Shown here piece by piece: positions 9,192 to 17,380 of a DNA stretch of 64,000 nucleotides; the stretch's first letter is position 1; every line of letters starts with the position of its first letter. A program made the translations under genes and the position numbers. The notes below the pieces were generated by a model. It searched no databases. It was not told the DNA's origin and saw only the letters and a program-made list of their open reading frames with translations. This DNA comes from JAOZTV01 sp965371805 (GTDB taxonomy: Bacteria; Acidobacteriota; Aminicenantia; UBA2199), in assembly GCA_965371805.1 (NCBI GenBank), contig CBDUZW010000012.1, positions 29,911-93,910 of the forward strand, given 5' to 3'.

Positions 9192-10556
9192 CTATTTTAG
9201 AAATTCTTTCATATATTCATATTCTTTTGTGAACTCTCCATTATGCAGAATAAGTCCCTTTTTAATTGGAGCCGGTAGTTTGAGATCTTCAAAGCTACTA
9301 TTAAAATCTGCAGTAACGATACCATTAATAAATTCTTTTAAAACCTCAGAAAACGCTTCTGAAGACTCCTTTGGAAATTCACAGGGAAGGTTATCAACTG
9401 CCATTACAGTAACCCCTAGTCTACTGACACCATCTTCAAATTTATCATCTTTTGCAAAATATGTAAATGACGGTTTATCAGGCATTGTAGCCTCTTTTGT
9501 TATCTCTACTGAACCATCAATATCACAACTTATATCTCCAATTACCTTTAAATTTAAATTTGATTTTATTATAGTATCCCTTTTCAAGTATTCTTTTGTA
9601 ACCAGTCTTGGATAATCCTCAGTCCAGTAAATACAATTTACAAGGATACTTAGATTTTTTAAATTAGTTTCAAATTTAGATTCGTATTTATGTGGATTAT
9701 CATAATAGTCTTGAAGATCAAAACCTGAGTTATGCCTGTTATCATCACTATAGTCAGGCATCTCATTTTCCTTAACCCGATATTCCTCTTTAAGTATAAA
9801 CAGATCTTCCTCTTTAAAAATAACTTTATATATATTGAAGTTATCATTGGTAAAATTCTCATAATTAATATCAATTATATATGGTGATACAATTTTATAG
9901 GGCAAAAGGTCAAATATTTCCTGAGCCCCTTTAGATACATTCCCATACCCGGTAAAACCCACTATAAGTGGGGCTAAAGCTGAAGGATATCCATCTTCCT
10001 CTAATTCCTCACCAATTATTTTAATTTCTGCCTTTGCCTGTTCAAGCGAATCATATTGATAAGCCTGTTTTACTTTCTCAAAAGGAGTATAATACCCCAT
10101 TTTTTTTAATTTTTGTCCATATGCATATAAGGTTTCTATCATACCTGCAAGACCTGCATATCTTCCAAAAAATATTAGTCTTCTATTATTTTCATCTGCA
10201 ATTCTTTCATAATCTATTAGATTTACTTTTAAATCAATTAATTTTTTTAACATGTCAATATTATAAGATTGGCCTTTGATTGTATGAGAAAAAAATATAT
10301 AGGTTTTATTCTTTTCAAAAAAATCAATAGGCATTTCTTTAACACCTATTATCACATCTGCATTGGATACATCATCAGAAATAACTGAATCAGCTTTTTT
10401 ATACTCATCATCAGAATATATTCTCAAAGTAGACGGTTGAACAATCGCCTCTATCCCATGTTTATCCTTAAGCTCTTTTATATGCTCAGGAATGAGTGCT
10501 ACACGCCTTTCCCACTTATTTTTATCTTCCCGTCTAATACCAATTATTTTTGCCAT
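9192..10556 (-). CDS. Lysine-ketoglutarate reductase (saccharopine dehydrogenase, lysine-forming type)
   Basis: A 454-residue protein with an AlaDH/PNT-like N-terminal domain (IGIRREDKNKWERRVALIP, about residues 5-23) and NAD(P)-binding domain (FTGYGNVSKGAQEIF, about 200-215). The blocks YERIADENNRRLIFFGRYAG, GMIETLYAYG and TPF resemble the LKR domain that forms the N-terminal half of animal AASS. It condenses L-lysine with 2-oxoglutarate to saccharopine. The downstream gene, 12 bases away, is the second half as a separate protein. The start has TGAGGT, and a TTGACT-17-TACATT promoter lies just upstream, so this two-gene unit can be expressed independently of arfB. Cytosolic. Confidence 0.85.
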   Translation of the reverse strand: MAKIIGIRREDKNKWERRVALIPEHIKELKDKHGIEAIVQPSTLRIYSDDEYKKADSVISDDVSNADVIIGVKEMPIDFFEKNKTYIFFSHTIKGQSYNIDMLKKLIDLKVNLIDYERIADENNRRLIFFGRYAGLAGMIETLYAYGQKLKKMGYYTPFEKVKQAYQYDSLEQAKAEIKIIGEELEEDGYPSALAPLIVGFTGYGNVSKGAQEIFDLLPYKIVSPYIIDINYENFTNDNFNIYKVIFKEEDLFILKEEYRVKENEMPDYSDDNRHNSGFDLQDYYDNPHKYESKFETNLKNLSILVNCIYWTEDYPRLVTKEYLKRDTIIKSNLNLKVIGDISCDIDGSVEITKEATMPDKPSFTYFAKDDKFEDGVSRLGVTVMAVDNLPCEFPKESSEAFSEVLKEFINGIVTADFNSSFEDLKLPAPIKKGLILHNGEFTKEYEYMKEFLK

Positions 10557-10573
10557 ATTTTACCTCAGGCAGT

Positions 10574-10602
10574 AATGTATCAAATCATCTATATATAGTC
10601 AA
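10574..10602 (-). promoter_or_regulatory. Promoter of the saccharopine-pathway genes
   Basis: On the minus strand TTGACT (10602-10597), 17-base spacer, TACATT (10579-10574). The -35 box overlaps the arfB stop codon. Leader to the ATG at 10556 is about 10 bases and contains TGAGGT. Confidence 0.55.
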
Positions 10603-11048
10603 TGATCTTCATCTGAAAAGTTTATTTTTTTTCTGGATTCTTTAGTTTTTTTATTTAGTTTTTTTTTTTTTATTCTCTTTTGAATAGAAGAATAAGAAGG
10701 TTTAGTTGCATATCTCTTTTTTGGCTTAAAAGTAGACTTTATAATTATTTCTTTTAACCTTCCAAGGGCATCTTTTCTGTTTTGCTCCTGAGTTCTAAAT
10801 CTATTTGCCTTAATTACTAAAAATAGAGGAATCTCCTTCTCTTTATCCCATACAATTTTTCTTCCGGCTATTTTTATAAGTCTTTGCATAACTTCCTCAG
10901 GTATTGAATTGCACTCCTTTATATTAAACCTTAGCAATACAGCTGTGTTAACCTTATTAACATTCTGTCCTCCAGGTCCGGAAGACCTGATAAACTCTTC
11001 AACTAATAAGTCTTCTTCAATTGATATTTCCTCTGTTATTTTTATCAT
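10599..11048 (-). CDS. arfB: Alternative ribosome-rescue factor ArfB (YaeJ-like)
   Basis: A 149-residue class-I release-factor-like protein. It has the GGQ peptidyl-tRNA hydrolysis motif at residues 26-28 (RSSGPGGQNVNK), lacks the codon-recognition domains of RF1/RF2, and ends in a long Lys/Arg-rich tail (RIKKKKLNKKTKESRKK), which in ArfB enters the empty mRNA channel. It frees ribosomes stalled on truncated messages. An in-frame Met 15 codons upstream exists, but the ATG at 11048 has AAGGAA at correct spacing and gives the standard N-terminus. Divergent from the EamA transporter. Confidence 0.9.
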   Translation of the reverse strand: MIKITEEISIEEDLLVEEFIRSSGPGGQNVNKVNTAVLLRFNIKECNSIPEEVMQRLIKIAGRKIVWDKEKEIPLFLVIKANRFRTQEQNRKDALGRLKEIIIKSTFKPKKRYATKPSYSSIQKRIKKKKLNKKTKESRKKINFSDEDH

Positions 11049-11156
11049 TTTATTCCTTTCTAGTTCAGTTTTTAGATTATCATATAAATACATTTAATTC
11101 AAAGTATTTTTTAAATATAATGTAAACTGTTTTGGATTAGCATTCTTTAGGTAATA

Positions 11157-11185
11157 TTGATAATTAATCAATTATGGTCTAGAAT
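11157..11185 (+). promoter_or_regulatory. Promoter for the EamA transporter gene
   Basis: TTGATA at 11157-11162, 17-base spacer, TAGAAT at 11180-11185; leader of about 28 bases with a weak GGAG before the ATG at 11220. Confidence 0.55.
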
Positions 11186-11219
11186 ACATAATTAGTTTTA
11201 AACTGAAAATGGAGAATAA

Positions 11220-12113
11220 ATGACCCCGGATTTAACAGGAAAAGTGTTTGCCTTGCTTTGCGCTTTATTCTGGGCGGCAGCAGTAATTTTATTTAAGAAA
11301 TCTGGAGAAAAGCTATCTCCAATTGCACTGAATCTATATAAAACGCTAATCTCAGTAGTATTAATTTTGCCTTTAATATTTCTTGAAGATATTTCTAAAA
11401 ACATTAGTGCTTTGACCACTTTTGAATATTTATTACTTATAATAAGTGGATTTCTTGGAATTGCCATTGCAGATTCATTATTTTTTAAAAGCTTAAATAT
11501 ATTAGGTGCTGGTATGACAGCTATTGTTGACTGTGTCTATAGTCCAATGACGATTCTGCTTGCATTTTTATTTCTTTCAGAAGAGCTAAGAATGTCAACA
11601 ATTCTTGGTAGTTTTCTTGTTGCTGCCGCAGTTGTTGTTGGGGCATATCAAAAAAATAAGGGTGATTTAGATATAAAAAAAACAGCTCTAGGTGTTTCTT
11701 TCGGAATTTCAGGAATTTTTTTTATGGTAGTCAGTGTTATTATAATGAAACCTGTACTGGCAAAAACATCTGTTTTTTTTGTAACAGAAATCAGATTGAT
11801 CGCTGGATTGATTGGTATACTTATATTAATCTTTTTTAGAAAGAACAGCAAAGAACTACTGCAAACAGCTGTACAAAGGTCAAACTTCAGATACGCATTA
11901 CCAGGGACAATATTAGGCAATGTTCTCGGAATGACATTATGGATAGCTGCATTTAAAATGACTGATATAAATTCTGCTGCCATATTAAATCAAACAAATA
12001 CTATTTTCATATTAATTTTTGCTTCAATATTTTTGAAAGAACAATTTACTGCTAAAAAATTCATCTCAACAGTTTTAGCCATCTCCGGTTCTCTTATAGT
12101 TATGTTATTTTGA
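11220..12113 (+). CDS. EamA/DMT-family transporter
   Basis: A 297-residue inner-membrane protein with about ten hydrophobic helices in two homologous halves, the drug/metabolite transporter layout (duplicated EamA domain). The N-terminal half has KVFALLCALFWAAAVILFKK and a conserved Pro-containing SPMTILLAFLFLSEEL segment; the second half repeats this as TNTIFILIFASIFLKEQF. Substrates in this family are very varied (amino acids, nucleotide sugars, metabolites) and cannot be told from the sequence. The start follows GGAGAATAA and a good promoter. It converges with the small coiled-coil gene, with seven bases between stops. Confidence 0.85.
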   Translation: MTPDLTGKVFALLCALFWAAAVILFKKSGEKLSPIALNLYKTLISVVLILPLIFLEDISKNISALTTFEYLLLIISGFLGIAIADSLFFKSLNILGAGMTAIVDCVYSPMTILLAFLFLSEELRMSTILGSFLVAAAVVVGAYQKNKGDLDIKKTALGVSFGISGIFFMVVSVIIMKPVLAKTSVFFVTEIRLIAGLIGILILIFFRKNSKELLQTAVQRSNFRYALPGTILGNVLGMTLWIAAFKMTDINSAAILNQTNTIFILIFASIFLKEQFTAKKFISTVLAISGSLIVMLF

Positions 12114-12120
12114 AGAAATT

Positions 12121-12360
12121 TTATGCTTTTGATTTTACCTTTCTTGAGGAAAACTCTTTTTTTGTTTCATCAAGCTTTATTCTAAGTTTTTCAATATTTT
12201 CATTATTTTTTACTCTTTCATCCAGATACGTTTGTTCTAGTTTTTCAACTTTTGAATTTAATTCTTCTTCCATTTCTTGTTTGCCTGTTCTGCACCTATA
12301 TATTATTATGCTACCAAGAATCCCTACACCTATAGTTGATATTAAAAATTCTGCAATCAT
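12121..12360 (-). CDS. Small membrane-anchored coiled-coil protein
   Basis: A 79-residue protein with one N-terminal transmembrane helix (about residues 2-22, MIAEFLISTIGVGILGSIII) followed by a highly charged, heptad-like coiled coil to the C-terminus. The ATG shares one base with the larC stop codon (TAATG), and AGGA within the larC end is its ribosome binding site, so the two are translationally coupled. The general shape recalls YhcB/DUF1043-like anchors, but I see no specific match. The opposite-strand frame over the same bases is low-complexity Phe/Ser and looks like a shadow. Confidence 0.6.
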   Translation of the reverse strand: MIAEFLISTIGVGILGSIIIYRCRTGKQEMEEELNSKVEKLEQTYLDERVKNNENIEKLRIKLDETKKEFSSRKVKSKA

Positions 12361-13163
12361 TATAATTCCTGTTTTTGTATAAATATTTTGAATGGAGGAA
12401 TTTTGAGTATCCGACTTCCTCTTGATTTTCCATTTATATAATTATCATTTGAATAATCCCCATTATCGGGAAGATATTTCGGATTTAATCCTGCAAGGAT
12501 AGCTGAGCCTGTTGGTGTACAAATCTCCTTCTCAATAGGTCCTTTTTGCCATTTTATATCAAATTTTTCCAATATATTTTTTGTGGCCGGTGCCGGGACA
12601 GAAAGTTCACCATGTGAAAATTTTATTATACCTCCCCCAACATTTAAAGGAGAGAGCATGACAACTTCTGTTTTTAATTGCAACAATTCCATTCCAATTA
12701 CTGCACCTACAATATCAATAATAATATCTTGTGCCTCATGAAGATAAGTTCCTTTTTCATGATGGTGATGGTGATGATCAGAATGTTCAAGATTATGATG
12801 TATATGATCTGTCAAAAAACTATTTTCACTATGAGCTTTGCTTTCTGCATCTATAAGTATATTTAGGACATTAAATCCGTAAGTTCTATAATACTCATCA
12901 ACATTGAGTTCAGCAAAAATCTCATCAAGTTTTTTTTTTGCATTTTCACCTTTTATATGAGGCTGGAATGGTTCTATGTCTATTTTCAGTTGAGTTGAAT
13001 TATCATCAGTTAATACGGCTTCAATAGAAATTTTTCCAAGTTTCTCACCTGCCAATATCATAGCTGAAATAACTTTATCCTTATCTGCACCAAGAGATAT
13101 TAATGAAGAACTAAAAATATCTCCGGATATTCCTCCAGTAGGATCAATATAAATTTTTCTCAA
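12360..13163 (-). CDS. larC: LarC-type nickel-insertion protein, N-terminal (LarC1) domain only
   Basis: A 267-residue LarC/DUF111 protein. LarC inserts nickel into the pyridinium pincer cofactor of lactate racemase and relatives. Seen: YIDPTGGISGDIFSSSLISLG at the N-terminus (quoted in part: DPTGGISGD), a His-rich metal-binding loop (eleven His within HIHHNLEHSDHHHHHH and flanks), LSPLNVGGG, SHGELSVPAPAT and CTPTGSAIL. The usual LarC is about 400 residues, or LarC1 plus LarC2 joined by frameshift; here the frame ends after the first domain and the next gene is an unrelated coiled coil. I place the start at TTG (13163), which has GAAGGTG upstream and gives the family N-terminus, rather than at the upstream in-frame codons (ATG at 13184, or 13199). 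No larB or larE nearby. Confidence 0.8.
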   Translation of the reverse strand: MRKIYIDPTGGISGDIFSSSLISLGADKDKVISAMILAGEKLGKISIEAVLTDDNSTQLKIDIEPFQPHIKGENAKKKLDEIFAELNVDEYYRTYGFNVLNILIDAESKAHSENSFLTDHIHHNLEHSDHHHHHHEKGTYLHEAQDIIIDIVGAVIGMELLQLKTEVVMLSPLNVGGGIIKFSHGELSVPAPATKNILEKFDIKWQKGPIEKEICTPTGSAILAGLNPKYLPDNGDYSNDNYINGKSRGSRILKIPPFKIFIQKQEL

Positions 13164-13365
13164 TTTTACACCTTCTTTAATCATCTGAAATACTACCAAA
13201 ACAAAAAGAATATGTCAAAGATTTTATACTGAACTATGTAAATATATTCATGCTATATCTATAGTAAAAAGTAAAAAAAGCTATACTCTGTCTCCCTGAA
13301 TTAAGCAAATTCCAATAACATAAAATATATACAACGTTTTCAGAGTTAAATAGAAACAGGATTGT

Positions 13366-13400
13366 ATTGAAGGGAAATAAATAGTTTAAATCCCTTCAAT
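13366..13400 (-). terminator. Strong hairpin downstream of the CARDB protein gene
   Basis: Perfect 10-bp stem ATTGAAGGGA/TCCCTTCAAT around a 15-base loop, 17 bases beyond the stop codon of the minus-strand CARDB gene. No clear U-run follows, so termination or 3'-end protection are both possible. Confidence 0.5.
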
Positions 13401-13417
13401 ATTAATTATTATGTTTT

Positions 13418-15598
13418 TTAATTTATTACTTTAACTGTCATCCTTAAATTTGTTGCTGAACCGCCAATTTTACAAAATTTTCCACCTGTTTTCTTTTGCG
13501 CAATTTTTCTGCTGGTGTTAATCTGCCAATGAAAACCTTTCCAGACATTTTGCTGTAATTGGTATAGATATGGTTTTAAATTACATTTTTTCCAGTCACT
13601 TCCATAAGATAAAACTTTATTTTCAGCAATAATCTGCAATGTCTTTGACGAAGGTGCATAAACCAGGTGAGCACTTTTAAATCTCAATAAGAATCTAGTA
13701 GGAGCAACTCTTGCACTTCCACCGACTACATCAACAGTTATATTATTTATTTTTTCTTTCCCACTATCTCCTATTCTACCAAAATTATTTCCTTTTACTA
13801 AATATGCTTCCTTTCTGATGGTATTTATTTGCCAATAAAATCCCTTCCAGAAATTTTGTTTTAGATGATATAGGTATTGCCTTCCAATTTTTTTTACCTG
13901 CCAGTCAGATCCATATGAGAGAACCATGTTTTCGGTAGTAATCTGCAATTTTTTTGATGAGGGAACATATACTAAATATGCATCAACAAAATTAAGCATA
14001 AATCTTTTTGGGACTGATACTTTTTCTTCAGTAACTCCAGGACATTTCAATCTTCTTACCAAAGCATTATTATTTTCGTTTGACTCAAATAGAAATTTAT
14101 TATTGTCAACAATAACCTTTATCGAATGTGTTCCGGGTCCCAGCTTAAGATTCTGAGCTCCTGGAAACCATATATAAGTAACAGAACCTCCTGGTGATTT
14201 TAGTTTCCCATTAGGATCAACTCCCTTTAATATTAATCCACCCCAGGGTTTACTATCCTTATACATTTGAACACCCACTGCTTTTGGTAATACATAAGAT
14301 GAAGCAGGAACACCTGCATTTCCAATATTTTTTATAGTAACAGCTATTTTACAGCCTTGTATAAGTTTAATATCTCTTACTATTAAATCCGGTAGTTTCC
14401 GTTCAGGACTGCCGCCTGTCTCGCCACCAGTACATTTTAATCTTCTTACCAAAGCATTATTATTTTCGTTTGATTCAAATAGAAATTTATTATTGTCAAC
14501 AATAACCTTTATTGAATGTGTTCCGGGTCCCAGCTTAAGATTCTTAGCTCCGGGAAACCATATATAAGTAACAGAACCTCCTGGTGATCTTAGTTTTCCA
14601 TTAGGATCAACTCCCTTTAATATTAATCCACCCCAGGCTTTACCATCCTTATACATTTGAACACCCACTGCTTTTGGTAATACATAGGATGAAGCAGGAA
14701 CACCTGCATTTCCTATATTTTTTAAAGTAACAGCTATTTTACAGCCTTGTACAAGTTTAATATCACGTACTATTAAATCAGGAAGTTTTTGTTGAGTATT
14801 GCCTCCAGTGCATTTTAGTGAAAACACAGCCTTATTAGACATCATTTTATTTGGAGCTAGTATTGCTAATGCCTCCCAATAATTATTGTATACCTTTCCT
14901 GCCCCTCCAAGTGTCCAGCTTGTTGTTACTGTATAAGTTCCTGCTTTTTTAGCAATAAGAGTTTTAACTGGAGCTATAGCACCATCTTTTCTTTTCCATT
15001 GATATTTAACTACACCAGGACCGTTTACAATAATATGACCCTTAAATTCAAACTTTTTAGGACATTTCCCGGCAAATTTTGTTGGAAAGACAGTTGCGTG
15101 TACTCTGGTGACTCTAAATTTTGATGCGACATTAAACCCTCTGAATACAATGTTTACATAAAAATGAAAATTATTGTCTTCTCTGGATTCTTTTACTTCA
15201 TTGTCTGCATCAATCTTGATCTGAAGTTTTCCGTTTTTGGGTCCCAGATAAGCCTGTGTATGAACCTGTTTTATCTGTTTAGGATTTAAACTCAGATTGG
15301 TTTGTAGACTAACCAATTTACCATTAAAGAAAACTTTGTTTTTAAATCCTTTTGCAGATACCCCCGCATACTCTCTGTATGCATAATAAACTTCAAAAGC
15401 AGGTTTTCCATTTGACATTGATGTAACATCAGCTGGAGTCAGAACAATTGTCTTATTCCATTTAACCTCTTTTTTAAATTTACCAATTTTCAAAAAACCA
15501 TACATTCCCAAATCAGGGTCTTTTGCAAACAAATTCCCTGAAAACAAAAATGAACTAACTAATAGGATTATAAATCCCCAAAAAATTTTATTTTTCAT
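13418..15598 (-). CDS. Large secreted protein with CARDB repeats and a duplicated C-terminal domain
   Basis: A 726-residue exported protein. Signal peptide about residues 1-25 (ends NLFAKD). Residues about 25-150 end in a CARDB-like NEVKESREDNN motif; about 165-265 look like an Ig/PKD-type domain; about 271-392 and 401-520 are two nearly identical CARDB domains (LPDLIVRDIKL ... FESNENNNALVRRLKC); about 529-631 and 632-726 are two copies of a roughly 95-residue domain I do not recognise (LVYVPSSKKLQI ... WKGFYWQIN). CARDB domains are adhesion or spacer modules in cell-surface proteins. The start at 15598 has GGGAGG directly before it; an in-frame TTG upstream lies inside that ribosome binding site. 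Likely a surface or extracellular adhesin-like protein; function not established. Confidence 0.75.
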   Translation of the reverse strand: MKNKIFWGFIILLVSSFLFSGNLFAKDPDLGMYGFLKIGKFKKEVKWNKTIVLTPADVTSMSNGKPAFEVYYAYREYAGVSAKGFKNKVFFNGKLVSLQTNLSLNPKQIKQVHTQAYLGPKNGKLQIKIDADNEVKESREDNNFHFYVNIVFRGFNVASKFRVTRVHATVFPTKFAGKCPKKFEFKGHIIVNGPGVVKYQWKRKDGAIAPVKTLIAKKAGTYTVTTSWTLGGAGKVYNNYWEALAILAPNKMMSNKAVFSLKCTGGNTQQKLPDLIVRDIKLVQGCKIAVTLKNIGNAGVPASSYVLPKAVGVQMYKDGKAWGGLILKGVDPNGKLRSPGGSVTYIWFPGAKNLKLGPGTHSIKVIVDNNKFLFESNENNNALVRRLKCTGGETGGSPERKLPDLIVRDIKLIQGCKIAVTIKNIGNAGVPASSYVLPKAVGVQMYKDSKPWGGLILKGVDPNGKLKSPGGSVTYIWFPGAQNLKLGPGTHSIKVIVDNNKFLFESNENNNALVRRLKCPGVTEEKVSVPKRFMLNFVDAYLVYVPSSKKLQITTENMVLSYGSDWQVKKIGRQYLYHLKQNFWKGFYWQINTIRKEAYLVKGNNFGRIGDSGKEKINNITVDVVGGSARVAPTRFLLRFKSAHLVYAPSSKTLQIIAENKVLSYGSDWKKCNLKPYLYQLQQNVWKGFHWQINTSRKIAQKKTGGKFCKIGGSATNLRMTVKVIN
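14047..14789 (-). repeat. Tandem near-identical CARDB-coding repeat (two 353-base units, 390-base period)
   Basis: Units at about 14047-14399 and 14437-14789 are almost identical at the DNA level, with long blocks (for example the 50 bases starting at 14052 and at 14442) differing by single bases. The spacing between matching positions is exactly 390 bases, i.e. 130 codons. This is a recent in-frame duplication or a gene-conversion product. Confidence 0.9.
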
Positions 15599-15784
15599 GT
15601 TCCCTCCCAAACTTATAAATAAAGGTTTTTTATAAATATCTCAAAAAATAACTGGATTTAATTTTTTCTTTGATAATATATATTCAAATAGTTTTGTTCT
15701 GGAGTATTGCTTAAATATCAAATTTGTAAAAAGAAAGGAAGAATAATCTTAGAGAATATTTTTGTATTATGTTTTTGATTTGAT

Positions 15785-17380
15785 TTATGCTGGTTTAGGC
15801 TTTATATAACTCATGGCTCTTTCAGACATTGCCGTAATGGTTAGACTTGGGTTTACACCTAAGTTTGCGGGTACTGCAGAGCCATCGGCAATATAAAGAT
15901 TTTCATATCCAAATATTTTGTTATATTTATCAATTACACCGGTCTTTATACTGTCCCCCATTACACATCCACCCAAAAGATGAGCTGTAACAGGTATGTT
16001 AAAAAGAACTTCGCTTATTGCACTTTGTGGGATACCATCAATTTTTTTTGACAATTCACTTGCAGCCATATTTGCTTCTGGAATATAAGTCGGAATTTTT
16101 TCACCTTTATTTTCAGATCCCATTACTTTTTTAAATGGTGACCACCATCTTCTTTTTCTAACCATTCGAAGTTTATTATCCAAAGACTGCATTACCAATA
16201 AAATAATAGACTTTTCTGCCCAACCTGAGAAGTTCAATGTTCTAATAAAAATCAATGGATGCCTTATTATGGTGAGTAAGAATCTTAATGGTCTTGGTAT
16301 TTTTCCCTTTTTATCTACAAGAGGTATCGTAAGTATATTCATTACATTTGAACCAGCAGGATATCTTACAGGTTCAATATGAGTATTATCATTAACATAG
16401 AGACCTGAAGTTATTGAAATCCCGGATAAATCAATGTCCTTTTTGTTTTTTGCAGAATATCCAGTCATAACTTCACTATTTGTTCTAACAGCATACCCTA
16501 TTCTATCTGACAATTTTTTTAAATCCCCGTTTTCTTTACATTTAAGAAGTAATTCAGTTGTTCCAATTGCGCCTGCTGAGAAAATTATTCCTTTTGTTTG
16601 TATATTTTTTTTACCTTTAATTATAAAATCTGTCAGTTTTTCTGTTGTTATTGTGTATATTTTATCTTCATATTTTACATTTGTAACAAGGTGTTCAGTA
16701 AGAACCTGTAATCCTTTTTTTTCAGCAAGATAAAGATAATTTTTATCTAGTGTGTTTTTTCCACCATCTCTACATCCTACCATGCAATGGCCCTTTTTTG
16801 TACACCCAATCCTATCAGGCCCCTCTCCATTAAAATAGGGGTCCTTAACCTTTTTTCCAGGCTCTCCGAAGAAAACCCCGACTTCAGTAGGATTAAAATG
16901 GCCCTCTCTATTAATATCTTTTGCATATTCCATTAGGAGTTTATCAGGGTCACTTAGCACAGGATTTGTGGTTACACCAAGCATCTTTTTTGCAGTTTCA
17001 TAATGCGGCATTAGTTCTTTATGCCAATCATTTTCAAGTTTATTCCAGGTTTTATCTATAAAAAAACTATTTGGGGGAACAAGCAAAGTATTCGCATATA
17101 CGAGACTCCCTCCTCCATACCCGGTTCCAGATAGTATAAGTGCATCATTCAATAAATAGATATGTTGAATACCATAGCAAAACATTCTTGGAGCCCAAAG
17201 CCATTTTTTCAGATTCCAGTTTGTCTTTGGAAAATCTTCAGATCTATATTTTTTACCCTTTTCTATGATCAATACTGAGTAGCCTTTTTCTATCAACCTT
17301 AAGGCAGCTACACTACCACCAAAACCTGAACCGATAACAACATAATCATATATTATCGTATCTTTTATTTCTCTTTTCAC
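15785..17380 (-). CDS. GMC-family FAD-dependent oxidoreductase (cholesterol-oxidase-like)
   Basis: A 531-residue flavoprotein. Residues 14-29 form the FAD Rossmann motif (VVIGSGFGGSVAAL); SGTGYGGGSLVYAN is the GMC FAD-contact region; a Cys-rich CTKKGHCMVGCRDGGKNT segment follows at about 190-210; HLLGGCVMG and NLYIADGSAVPANLGVNPSLTI form the C-terminal GMC signature with the catalytic-base region. This subgroup includes cholesterol oxidases and uncharacterised sterol/alcohol oxidoreductases. The start is GTG, overlapping the queE stop by one base (TAGTG), so it is coupled to queuosine genes although no role in that pathway is known. The substrate cannot be read from sequence. Confidence 0.8.
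   Translation of the reverse strand: MKREIKDTIIYDYVVIGSGFGGSVAALRLIEKGYSVLIIEKGKKYRSEDFPKTNWNLKKWLWAPRMFCYGIQHIYLLNDALILSGTGYGGGSLVYANTLLVPPNSFFIDKTWNKLENDWHKELMPHYETAKKMLGVTTNPVLSDPDKLLMEYAKDINREGHFNPTEVGVFFGEPGKKVKDPYFNGEGPDRIGCTKKGHCMVGCRDGGKNTLDKNYLYLAEKKGLQVLTEHLVTNVKYEDKIYTITTEKLTDFIIKGKKNIQTKGIIFSAGAIGTTELLLKCKENGDLKKLSDRIGYAVRTNSEVMTGYSAKNKKDIDLSGISITSGLYVNDNTHIEPVRYPAGSNVMNILTIPLVDKKGKIPRPLRFLLTIIRHPLIFIRTLNFSGWAEKSIILLVMQSLDNKLRMVRKRRWWSPFKKVMGSENKGEKIPTYIPEANMAASELSKKIDGIPQSAISEVLFNIPVTAHLLGGCVMGDSIKTGVIDKYNKIFGYENLYIADGSAVPANLGVNPSLTITAMSERAMSYIKPKPA

Noticed and set aside
9130..9615. Plus-strand 161-codon frame
   Set aside because: Antisense to both saccharopine-pathway genes, whose protein motifs are unmistakable; Ser/Leu/Pro-rich shadow.
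12121..12362. LarC2 domain reachable by frameshift after the larC stop
   Set aside because: None of the three frames downstream encodes LarC2-like sequence; the bases are used by the coiled-coil gene.
12110..12382. Plus-strand 90-codon Phe/Ser-rich frame
   Set aside because: Low-complexity shadow of the coiled-coil gene and the larC end on the other strand, which have coupled start and ribosome binding site.
14047..14789. CRISPR-like or other short-spaced repeats
   Set aside because: The repeat unit is 353 bases, in frame and encodes a CARDB domain; no short regularly spaced repeats occur in the window.
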